Shown piece by piece: positions 22,301-33,300 of a stretch of DNA of 64,000 nt. Positions within the stretch are counted from its first letter, which is position 1, and each line of letters starts with the position of its first letter. This stretch comes from Asterochloris sp. CNOR1 (Eukaryota > Chlorophyta > Trebouxiophyceae > Trebouxiales > Trebouxiaceae). Made by a program: the position numbers and the translations under genes. The notes beneath the pieces are model-generated. The model saw only the letters and a list, made by a program, of their open reading frames with translations. It made no database searches and was not told where the DNA came from. The stretch is from positions 1,922,001 through 1,986,000 of the forward strand of contig OZ017748.1 of the NCBI GenBank assembly GCA_963969365.1, written 5' to 3'.

Positions 22301-25300
22301 TGCCGCTTGCCAAGCGTGCACTCAGCTGGCTGCGAACCTCGCCAACAATAAAAGAACACAATGCACCCGCGCTGCTGCTTGCCAAGCCTGCCCTCAGCTT
22401 GCTGTGGACCTGGCCAGCAATGACTGCCTGTTGCCGTCCAAGACGCTGCAGAGATCAGGCCAGCAAGGGACAGCAAGCGCATGCTGTGCAGGGATGCAGA
22501 CCCCAGGAGGGTTTACTACATGTCCATGGAGTTCCTGATGGGGCGCTCCCTGACCAACGCATTGTACAACCTGGGGGTTCAAGGGCAGTACACAGAGGCT
22601 GTGCGAGAGCTAGGGTATGACCTGGAAACCCTGGTGGACCAGGCAAGTTTTTGGGACAAGGGGTGGAGGGAAGGGGGTCTGTCCTTTCCGGTCCACTGCA
22701 GCTTAGGCCCCTGCTACATTTCCAGCAGCTTCTGAGTTGGCCAGTAGCAACGAACGCTACAGGGGAGCTCAAAGTCAGGGTCCAGAATCGCTGGCTGGCA
22801 AGTGTAATCTGTTGGCCTGCGTGACACCTCCAGGACCCTGCTGCCTGTATGGCATCCTGGCTGTAGTGATGATGGGCAGACATAGCTGCTGCTTAGCTGC
22901 CTTGCAAACAGTTTGATGCACACTTGCAAACGATCTGAGTGCCGCCAGCTGCGGCCCGTTGACGGCGTTGCTGCCTGTGCAGGAGAGGGACGCTGCTCTG
23001 GGGAATGGCGGGCTTGGGCGCCTGGCTGCCTGCTTCCTGGACTCCATGGCTACCCTGAACCTGCCTGCATGGGGGTACGGCATCCGCTATCAGTACGGCA
23101 TGTTCCGGCAGGTGAGTTGGTGGCAGCGGACTGGGAGCTGGAAGCCGGGCCTGGAGCTGGCATGATGCTGCTGCTAGCTGCATCTGCAGCGCTTGCGCTG
23201 ACCCACAGCATGTATCAGGCCAACCTGGGGGTGTGGTCTTGGACGCTCGTCATACAACGACGCAGGCTGTTGCTGCCAGGCGGCACCAGCAGCTTGCTGT
23301 GAGCACACGCTCATGGCTCGACTGGGGCCAGATTAAACACACATGCAACCCTGGCCTTGACAGCCAGACTGAGGCAGGCAGCTAGCACGTCACCGGTGGT
23401 GCCCAGGCTACAGACAGGCTTTGCAGGGTCTGCTTGCAAGCCAGACCGTGTTGACAAGCGTCAGTGCTGCCCCCATGGCCAGGAAACATGCCTCCAACCT
23501 GCTCGACAAGCTGGAATCCTGAAGCGCATGGGTTACCTTTCTGCCCATCGATCTTCTATAAAGGGCAGTGCAGACCTGTGGCATGGGACCTAACACATTC
23601 TGTGGTGCCTGGCTGCAGCTCATCCAGGATGGTTTCCAGCATGAGCAGCCAGACTACTGGCTCAATTTCGGCAACCCCTGGGAAATTGAGCGCCTCAATG
23701 TGGGGTACAACATTAAATTCTATGGGCACGTGTCTGTCCATGAGGATGGCGGGCGCCAGGTCTTCAAGTGGAACCCTGGGGAGTCGGTGAGCGCACCCGA
23801 CAGCTGCCCGGTCTGTGGGTTTGTGTTGTAGTGCACAGCCTTCTCCGCCAGTGAATCACTGAGTGGCTGATGGTTGCACACTGTTTAGCTGCCTTGTGCA
23901 GCTTGTGGCACAGCCTTGGCAAAATCGAGCATGTCTGGCCTTCAGGGTCAAAAACTGGGGCGTGAATGAGTGTGTCAGCCAGCACTACAACTTTTGACAG
24001 GATGTATATTGCTGGTGCGTGGGTGCTGAGCCTTCATGTAGTACTCATGGGAGGCCTCGCAGCTGCCTGTTGTGACGAGTTGACACTTGTGGCAGGCTCC
24101 AGGTTTGTGGGGCATGGCACAGCTGCTCTGGTGGCAAGATGCTGCCGCTCCTGCACAACAGCAGGGCCAGAGCGCCCCGCATATGACTGCTGCAGCCACT
24201 CCTGCACTACTGCACAGCTCGATGACTCTGGGCTGCAGGCGCAGTGAGATCTGCTCTGTGGCTGACAGCTGTGACTGCACCTGCAGGTCACTGCTGTGGC
24301 GTACGACAACCCCATCCCAGGCTTCCAGACCAACAACACCATCAACCTGCGCCTGTGGGCCGCCAAGCCGGACAGGGAGTTTGACCTGGAGGCCTTCAAC
24401 ACCGGCGACTATGTGCAGGTGGGGTTGTATACTGTTGCGAGGAGCCCTGCTCCATTGATGTGGCAGAGGCCTCCTCAATGCAGGGGACATGCTGTCTCTG
24501 CCAAGGCTGCTACTAGGGCAGCAGGGGCTCTGTCCAGAGAATGGCATCTTGATCCAGCTGGCTGGGACCATATGCCGCATCAAGACGCTCTGCACAGGGG
24601 GGCAGCGGCACAGTTGGCTGCACATATGATGAGGCCACTGCCCTGCTCTCTGAGAGTCGGCGCCTAGTGCGACACGCCTGCTGACTGTGCCTGCAGCATG
24701 CCCAAGGCCATGGTGCACCTGTGTTGCAGGCCATCCTTTCTAAACAGAGGGCTGAAACCCTGAGCAGTGTACTGTACCCAGACGACCGGACCTATGAGGG
24801 CAAGGAGCTGCGCCTCAAGCAGCAGCACTTCTTTGTCTCAGCCACCATCCAGGCAAGCAGCTTGCCCCTGCAGCGAGTCTTGAGGAAGCAACAGCAGCTG
24901 TGCTAGGCTTGGACACATGACAGCTTTCATGCCTTCAGCTAGCCTGTTGTGTGCAGCTGCCAGTGCCACACCGTCTGCAGAGCTGCTGTCAGGCCCTGGA
25001 AGAAGCCACATGTTCAAGGTTGACAGACTCTCCCATCCAGCTGGCATGCTTTCATCTCTAATGCTCAGCTGGGATCTCTGTGGCTGCAGGATGTTGTGAG
25101 GCGCTACAAGGAGACCCACCCTGAGGGCATGGATGCCTTCCCTGACAAGGTCTGCTTCCAGCTGAACGACACCCATCCCACCATCGCTGTGCCGGAGCTG
25201 ATGCGCGTGCTGATGGACGAGTGCCAGATGGGGTGGACCCAGGCCTGGGAGCTGTGTACCAAGGTGACACTGCCCTGGCCAGTGGAGCAGGTGGCAGGCT

Positions 25301-28300
25301 AAACACAACCTCAGGCAACCCTGCGCCATCTGCCATCAGCCCTGGCCACTTGTGCTGGTGCCAATCCAACTGCTGCTGTCCGTGTTACGCAGGAGTCACC
25401 TCGACCAACCATGCACATGTGTGCCCATATCTGCCTTTAGTCTCCACAGGGCCCCTGCAGGTGTTTGCCTTCACCAACCACACGGTGCTGCCGGAGGCCC
25501 TGGAGAAGTGGCCCGTCAGCCTGCTGGAGAAGCTGCTGCCGCGGCACATGCAGATCATCTTCGACATCAACTGGCGCTTTCTGCAGCAGCTGCGGGAACG
25601 CCTGGGAGATGACTGGGACCGCATCAGCCGCATGTCGATTATTGAGGAGGGGCATGGGGGAGACAAGTGAGTGCTCTGCAGTGTGAGCCCATTCTGACCA
25701 CTGCTCTGCTAGCCAATCATAATGCTGTTACTTGATCCCTCTTCTGTGCCAGCCAGCCACTGAGCAGATGTGTGATGCAAAAGCACCAAGTTACAAGCAA
25801 TTGTGTGGGGCTGCATTGGTAGCTTCCAGGCTACAGCAGAATTTGAGGCAGCAAAAGCATGTCACATACCATAGAAGAGAAGCTGTCCCTCCGCCGCCTT
25901 TCAGGCTTGTTCTGCTGCTTGCTTGACTCCAGTGGCAGGCATGGAAATGAGATCGCTGGGCTGCAGGCATGTGAGGATGGCATACCTGGCGGTGGTGACT
26001 AGCCACACTGTGAACGGTGTGGCGGCCATCCACTCCAACATCATCAAGGAGGGGATCTTCAAGGTGAGCAAGGCAGATTGCTGTGCTGCAGTAACACTTG
26101 TCTGACCTAGTGCCTCTGCTGCCTGCCATGGCAGCCACTTTTCTCTGCATTTCCCCCTAATGAACTCCTGCTCTCTGGCCAGCCCTGACTCAGCAATCTC
26201 CAACATCCCTGAGCTTCTGTGCCTTGCAGGAGTTTGCAGACCTCTGGCCTGAGAAGTTCCAGAACAAGACGAACGGCGTGACCCCGCGCCGTTGGCTGGC
26301 GTTCTGCAACCCCCCGCTGGCCAAGCTCATCACCAGCACATTGGGCCATGACAACTGGGTCAACCACCTGGACAAGCTGCAGGTGGGTGCCAATGCTGGC
26401 TGCTGCACGGGGGTTGCAGCCACTGCTGGCTGGAGTGCCAAATGGTTCTGCGACCACTGCATAGAAGCTGATGCTCTTCAAGGACTGGCATTGATTGGTG
26501 AAGCGTAAGCGTGGTCCTGGTTGCAGTTGCCAGCAGCTGCTGTCCACATCGTGTAGGGGTGCTGCTGTGTTGAACCACATGACACAGCTGCCAAGGAGAC
26601 ATAGCTGCCTTACTAGTGGCGTCTGCAAGCGTGGGCCATGTTGTCTGCATCTTCTGCCTTTGCAGCTCCTGCCCACCAGATGTGACTCACCTGCAGACAC
26701 AATGCTAGGGCAGCTGCATTTCTGGCAAAACAGCCCCACAACAGCGGAAGCTGCCACACACAAGATACCTGTCACCTTCTGCCTCTGCAGCTCTTGCCTG
26801 ACTTAGTGGTGTGCTCACCTCCACTTGTGCCTGTGCAGGGGTTGCGGGACCATGCAGATGACCCAGCTTTTCAGAAGAAGTGGCAGGAGGTCAAGCTGCT
26901 GGCCAAGCAGAAAGCGGCGCGCAAAATTGAGGCGCTCACTGGTGTGCACTGCACTGAACTCTGGCCCCCCACACCCTTCTTGGAACGCCTGAGCTTGCCC
27001 TGTTGCATGGTGTGGGGCTCTGCACTTGCAGGGATAAGAGCAGGGACATTGCTGCAGCATTTTCTTTCACGGTGGTGCCCCTGATGAGTCTGTGCGCGTC
27101 TCTTTGTCCTACAGGGTGCATTCCAATGTCCTGCTGCCCCCTCATGCATCTTTCCTCATCCTGTCTATTCCATGAATTCACGGTTGACATGCCCCTGCAG
27201 GCGTGACTGTCAACCCCAATGCCCTACTGGACATCCAGATCAAGCGCATCCATGAGTACAAGCGCCAGCTGCTCAATGTTCTGGGCATTGTCTACCGGTA
27301 TGACCAGATCCGGCACATGACCCCTGAGCAGCGCAAGGAGGTGGGCTGGTGGACTTGTTTGGGTGATTCTATTGCCCTCACCACTTCTGATGGCAGACTC
27401 CACCAGGTCTTATGCCCCTGGGCGGCGCCTTGACGTGCGTGTCGCAGGCCCGCAGGCACATACTCTCCAACTGCACCGCAGAACAATTGTGGACACTGCA
27501 CCTGCGCAGCGCTGCAGCATAGCTGGCCTCATGCTTGGCATGCCAGATTGGGGACTGCGCAGGGATGAGCTAAGTGTTGCAATTCTTTTGGCACAACCAA
27601 GGTCTGCTGTGAGCAGAGCAGAAACATGTGTTGGCATTGTCCACGGCAGAGCCCTGTAGAGGCACTGTACCGGCACTGTGGTCTGCGCCTTCAGGTGGTG
27701 CCCCGAACATGCATCATCGGCGGGAAGGCAGCGCCTGGCTATGCTGTCGCCAAAAAGCTCATCAAGCTGGTCAGCGTGGTAGCCAACACCGTGAACAATG
27801 ACCCTGCTGTGGGCGACCTGCTGAATGTCGCCTTTGTTCCTGACTACAATGTGTCCCTGGCAGAGACGTTGATACCAGGTGACCACACTCTTATTGTCAG
27901 GAACCTGGCAACTGCTCCCGTGAATCCAAAGCATGCTCAGCACCCAGTTGCTAGAATCATCATGGAGCGGCCACCAACAGTACTTGGGTCGCACCCTGCT
28001 CTGGAGGTGCCCTGGGCGGGGAGAAAGTGGATGGATCTGAGTGCCTTGCTCTGTGGCTGCAGGCAGTGAGCTGTCCCAGCAGATCTCTACTGCTGGCACA
28101 GAGGCTTCTGGCACGGGCAACATGAAGTTCATGATGAATGGCTGCCTCATCATCGGCACCATGGATGGCGCCAACGTGGAGATCTCAGAGGTCAGGGATG
28201 TGCTGGAGTACCCATCGCAGCTGTGCTGGGCAGATGCTACTTGCAACATCTGACAGGTCATGAAGACAGCGTTCTCAAAGATCGTTTGGTTGCCGCAGCG

Positions 28301-29919
28301 AGAAGCAGCCTCTTTTTGTTGCATGCTTGCCACAGCCTGATCTTAGGAGAGGCCAGTGGTTGTGCTTGGGGTCCAGCATAGATCAGCAGCTTGTCATTTG
28401 CAGATGTTCGCTGCTGCCTGACAGCTTCAAACAGGCCTGTTTGAAGACACGAACAGGCTTCACTGGTGCCTGCAATCATCAGTGTTGCACAAACCTGCAA
28501 AGTCATACCGTTTGAGCTGGACCTGTTGAAATGTTCGTGCACTGTGTGGTGCCTGCAGGAGATTGGGACGGACAACATGTTCATCTTTGGGCACAGCGCA
28601 GAGGAGGTTCCCCAGCTCAGGCAGCAGCGGCAAGGCTACCAGGTGTGCATGTCTTCTTCAGTGAGAGTGCATGCCTGTGCATGCCAGCGCAGCCCTGGAG
28701 CAGCTGCAAGCGCTTCAGAGCAAGGCACCAATGGCTGGCCTCCGGTGCCACCATCGAGCTGCAACAGGGCCCACAGGCGGTCCCACTCCAAGAATCAGTG
28801 TCAGTGCATGCATGGAGAAGCATGTCCTGCTGTTGGCTCTGCAAAGTGGCTGCCCAACCGCGTGGAAGCAGCTGTCAGGAAGGGTGGGACAGCCAGCATT
28901 GCTTGAGCCTTGGTATGTCATACGAAGGCTTACTAAGAACGCACAGCAGCCACAGACCAACATGCGTGCTGTGCCTCTGCAGATCGACCCCAAGTTCCAG
29001 GGGGTGGTTGATCTCATCCGCAGCGGCCACTTTGGCTATGCAGACTACTTCAATGACATTTTGAACAACGTCACCACTGGCTCAGATTATTACCTGGTGG
29101 CCAATGACTTTCCCTCCTACATTGAGGCACAGGTAAGCTGCACCCACACTCATGAAGCTGCAAGGCCCGCTGTCCCCACAGCACATGCTGCCGGGTGCAG
29201 CACTGCATCTGAGGTTGCCACCGGCAGAGCAACAGGCATCTGGGTGGTGGGCAGCAGAAATTCAAGGCTTGTTGCACTCAGCCTGCTAGCCGCACAATGG
29301 CACCACAGGATGCTTGTGCCTGATAGAGATCCCAAATCAAGTGCTACCATGAGCCTGCCTGACTATGCAAGAGCCAGAGCCGCCCTATTTGCAAGAGCCC
29401 AGTATCAGGTCCAGCAGCCACAAGAGCCCCAGTGCTGCACGCCAAGGTAGGTGTCACCCACCTCCTGCAGTAGCAGCAGCTGGCAACGCACCCACTCCTA
29501 CTTGGTCGAGTCATCCCAGCAGAATTGCACTGCCAGTGATCCTGCAAACTAAGCAACCCTCCCCCTGCTCGCTGCAGGCTGAAGTGAACGCTACAGAGCT
29601 GCCGTAGCAGCAGCTCTGACGGCATCCAGCCTCACTGCCTCAAAGTCACCCATCCACAGCTGCAGCTTCATTATCCCCAGGAGGGTCATCAAGTCCCGCC
29701 TCTGCTCTGCTGCAGGCCAAGGTGGACGCTACCTACAAGGACCAGACGGCATGGACCCGCATGTCGATCCTGTCCACTGCTGGCAGCGGGTTCTTCAGTT
29801 CAGACCGCACCATCCGGGAATATGCGAAGGACATCTGGAAGGTGGAGCCCTGCAGAGTGCCTGCCCCCCAGGATCCAGTCCCAAATGTGCCGACACGGGG
29901 CGACCCCACCAGGAACTAG
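19399..29919 (+). CDS. Alpha-glucan (starch/glycogen) phosphorylase with N-terminal ACT domain
   Basis: Releases glucose-1-phosphate from alpha-1,4-glucans using pyridoxal phosphate. The model is 1020 aa. An Arg/Ala/Ser-rich N-terminus (about 1-55), possibly a plastid transit peptide, is followed by an ACT domain (about 65-140: [39 protein letters not shown]), a linker, then the full catalytic domain from about 188: [69 protein letters not shown], and the PLP site GTGNMKF near Lys854. The 80-residue insertion of plant plastidial Pho1 is absent. Exons: 19399-19563, 19679-19783, 19963-20113, 20933-21073, 21891-22065, 22492-22642, 22983-23111, 23619-23786, 24287-24418, 24730-24852, 25090-25263, 25461-25666, 25967-26063, 26230-26382, 26839-26941, 27201-27340, 27695-27878, 28063-28190, 28559-28642, 28983-29132, 29716-29919. 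Three introns begin GC. Confidence 0.93.
20683..20970 (+). repeat. About 175 bp duplication across a phosphorylase acceptor
   Basis: The segment covering the end of intron 3 and the start of exon 4 (20858-20970) has a decayed copy at 20683-20800. Shared words: aggcaccc, cagccttgcc, and gccagcatgcaggggggcct against gccagcgtgcaggagcgcct. Confidence 0.75.
21993..22172 (+). repeat. Copy of phosphorylase exon 5 end in the next intron
   Basis: Exon 5 ends with ctcagccacagccctctcac and acacccagcagcacttcaag (to 22065). About 105 bp on, at 22104-22172, the intron repeats ctcagccacagctctgagcc and tcacccagcagcacttgggg. By eye the two are roughly 80% alike over about 65 bp. A second intronic pair follows at about 22304-22345 and 22376-22415 (gcttgccaagc, cctcagcttgctg). 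Confidence 0.85.
29570..29740 (+). repeat. Copy of the last phosphorylase exon start
   Basis: The true last exon starts (c)tgcag|gccaaggtggacgctacc, encoding AKVDATYKD from 29716. The intron holds gctgcaggctgaagtgaacg at 29571, encoding AEVNATEL, about 141 bp earlier. Confidence 0.75.
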
Positions 29920-30392
29920 CAATGAACAGGCGGCCCTCAGAGGCAGTGCTCCACCTGTGGTCCTGAGCTGCCCTCTCAGGTTACAGGAAGACACAGGTCA
30001 CAACAATAGTTCGACACTATATTCAGTTAACATCTTCCCTTTGAGATGATGCCCAGAGGCCTCACACATGTGATTGGCTGGCCTGCCGTCTTTGTTTGGT
30101 CCCCCAGATGTTCATTGAACTTTTATTGACGATGGTGCTCTCTGCTTCTCAGCAATGCTGGACGCATAGCTGACCATTAAGGGATGCCTTGATGTCCAGA
30201 AACTGTGGCTGCTCCTCAGCCTCCACAGCAGTCCCCTCATTTGCGCCAGCAGAGGTCGCAGATTGGCTTCAACAAGCGCTGCAGCATGGCTTTTTCATTT
30301 GAGCTGTGCAGGATCCGCATTTGCAGCAGTTACCTTGACCTATTTCGTCGACTGCCATCTTTTCGGTCATTGAGCAGGGCAGCGGTCTCTCG
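29920..30392. other. Phosphorylase-phosphofructokinase intergenic region
   Basis: 473 bp between co-directional genes. No gene supported. It contains AT-richer stretches and presumably the phosphorylase terminator and phosphofructokinase promoter. Confidence 0.4.
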
Positions 30393-33300
30393 ATGCCAAT
30401 GCCGCTGCCAATGGTGGGCAGAGCGCCTGTAGTGACCGACCAAGGACGGCCTCTACCCTCACTTCGCCCTGCTCACAATGCCCTTGCCCGCACCAAGAGG
30501 GCGCACAGCCGGCAGCAGAAGGGGATGGTGATCACTGCCGGGAGCAGCAGTGAGGTCCACCGTTTCGCAATCTCCCCTCCTGGAGGTGAGATACAAGAGT
30601 GCCCTGATTTGCCCCAGGTCCACTTGATTGCAATGCCTGATGTACATTGGGGTGTGCAGGAGGGATGGAGGATGTCTTAGAGTGCCCCATGCTGCGGGAG
30701 AAGCTCAAGCCTAGGTTTGCAATCAGAGTTTGCATCAGCTGAGCTCTTGCTGCTGGCGCCCATCTGCATTCAGCCATGTCCCTGCTGCAGGCAGAGCCCC
30801 TTCGTCGTCCACAACAATTTTGGAGGCGGCTTCGGTAAGCCGTCTGAGGCACGTTGTTGAACACCTAGTCAGGCCACCCAGCTCAATCCGCTGACTGTGT
30901 GCCCTGTGCACCTGCAGCCTCAGATCAGGATGCAGTCGCGCTCCAGTCTTTGCACTTTGCCTCCTCGGAGTCAGCTGGCGCGTCATGCCAAACTGTAGGG
31001 TCCACCTCCAGCATCTTGGATGATGATGGCAATCCTAAGCAAGCAGAGTGGGCAGAGGCCGAGATGTCAGACCAGGCAAGGCCAGCACTGCCACTGCTGC
31101 ACGGGAGGAGACAAGCCACTGGCGCCCCAAATCTTCTGGCAATCCCACAAATCTTGGATGCACAACTTCAGGCAGCAGGGCTGCCTGGTGTATTGCCCCT
31201 GCTTCATGTGGCACTGGGGGTGCTGAGTTTGACGCAGCACTGGCGGCACAAAGGCATATGTCACACAGCATCTGCAACCACATGCAGCAGTCTCAAGAGG
31301 CTTGTGGCCTGTCAACCCCCTGCTGCTGGGCTGTGCAATGAGGGTGCCACTGACTGTGGTGCAGGTCTGTGTCCCACTCCCGCCGTGGGCTGTGCGCGCT
31401 GGGGCCCGCGAAACGATCTGGCATGACCCCTCTAAAGTCAATGCAGCAATTGTGACCTGCGGAGGGCTCTGTCCAGGTATGTGGTCTGTGTGCTGTCTCC
31501 CAAGAAGGGACTGTTGAATGAAAGATTTTTCAGGCATTTTCAGGTGCTGGCTGCTGGTGAAGCGTGTATGCCTGGGTATGGCTGATGCTGGCCCAGCAGA
31601 CCACACCTTCCTGCACAAATGCTTGCGGGTGTGCTGGACACTGCCTTACAGCATGCAGGCCCATTCTGTGGGCCTGCTGAGGGTTGCCTCTGCCTTCTTT
31701 ACTGCCTACAGGGCTGAAAGGTGTGACACACCACCTGCACCTGCACCTGCATAGCATGTGCTGAGTTGCTGGCCGTGCCATGTTTCCTGCAGCCTCTAGG
31801 TGGTGTCACAAGAGGCCTAGTGCCTGCATGCCTGCCTGGTCGGGTGCCAGGTGTGCAAGCCAGCCTAGCTGTGGCCTCACCTGCAGGCCAGGCATCTGTG
31901 AGTTTGCTGCTGCCCAAAGGCCTGACTGATCATGTGACAGGCCTCGTGCCTACCTACAGGCCTGAATGATGTGGTGCAAGGCCTAGTGAAGAAGCTGGAG
32001 GACTATGGCGTGCCCGAGGGCAACATTCTGGGCATTAAGTAAGCCTCTGCTGGTGCTGCTGGCACCATCTGCACGAGTGATACTTGACAGCCTGGAGCAT
32101 GCTGGATGCCTGCTGTGCCTGTGGGGGACGTCCTGGGCTCAAGACCCTGCTGTGGCTGCTGCAAAGCACCGCTTCATGCTGAAGCAGGCTGCCGGACGAT
32201 TGTGCCGGGGCCTTGCACAAGCAGGCCCTCAGTTGCTGTTGTGCAGCAATCTGGAGCATGTGCAGCCAAGCACTGTTGCCTCGATATGCAGGACCAGCCC
32301 CACCATTGACAACATGCTTGAATATGTGCTATGAGGCGTGTGCCCTCACACCAAAGTCCCCGCCTGTATGAGAGATGTTTGAGGTGCTGACCTGCCCCCC
32401 CCCCCGTCACAGAGGCGTCTGTGGTCGCTGATTTAGCTGGCCTGCTGGCTGCTACAGATATGGGTACAGGGGCTTCTACGACCGCAAGTCCAAGCCAGTG
32501 GTGCTGACCAAGAAAGTGGTGGAGGGGATTCAGCTGCAGGGAGGGACGATCCTGGGAACTAGCCGCGGGGGGGCCGACATCAAGTGAGCCTGCCTGCTGC
32601 ACACCATCTGTGGTTGACAGACGAGCTGAAGGCTGAGCACTCAAGTGTGTCTGACGGTGAATAGCCATACCTTTGGGTAGTCGGCACTTGTCACGGGCAG
32701 GCCAATCTTGAGCGGCCACTGTTCAAGGTCATGTGGTGCAGTCTCTGCCAGACGTACATCAAACAGGGAAGTGTGCAGTCAGCAAGTGCACCAAAATTCC
32801 CTTTTGTAGACTGCTTGGCAGTCAGCTGAGGGGTTTGCCAGGCCAGCAGATGTGAAGTCACATGTGAGACCACAGCTGTGCCTCTGCGCAGAGATGGTTC
32901 AGGCCATTGACGCAACCATCCGTGGGCTCGTTGAATCGATGGGTCAAAATTGCACCTGGCATCAGACTTTGACACTGCCAAATGCCTCTGCAGGGAGATT
33001 GTGAAGCGGATTGACATGTGGGCCATCGACATGGTGTTTGTGGTGGGGGGCAACGGCGGCAACGCGGGCGCAGCTGCCATACAGGCGCAGTGCGAGAAGG
33101 ATGGAGTCGTCTGCAATGTGGTGTCCTGCCCCAAGTCCATCGACAACGATATTCTCATTGTAAGCCCCCTTGGCTGGTTCATGTGCAGAGAAGTGAATGG
33201 CGTGGTTGGCAGTGGCAACACAGCAGTGGCAACAAGGTGGCGTTCTGCCCCCATGATCATTGATGATTTCGGTGCGAGCTCAGAACATACAACATGTGGG

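Noticed and set aside
32395-32405. Run of 11 C in a phosphofructokinase intron as a structured element
   Set aside because: It is close to the acceptor and more likely part of a pyrimidine tract or simple slippage.
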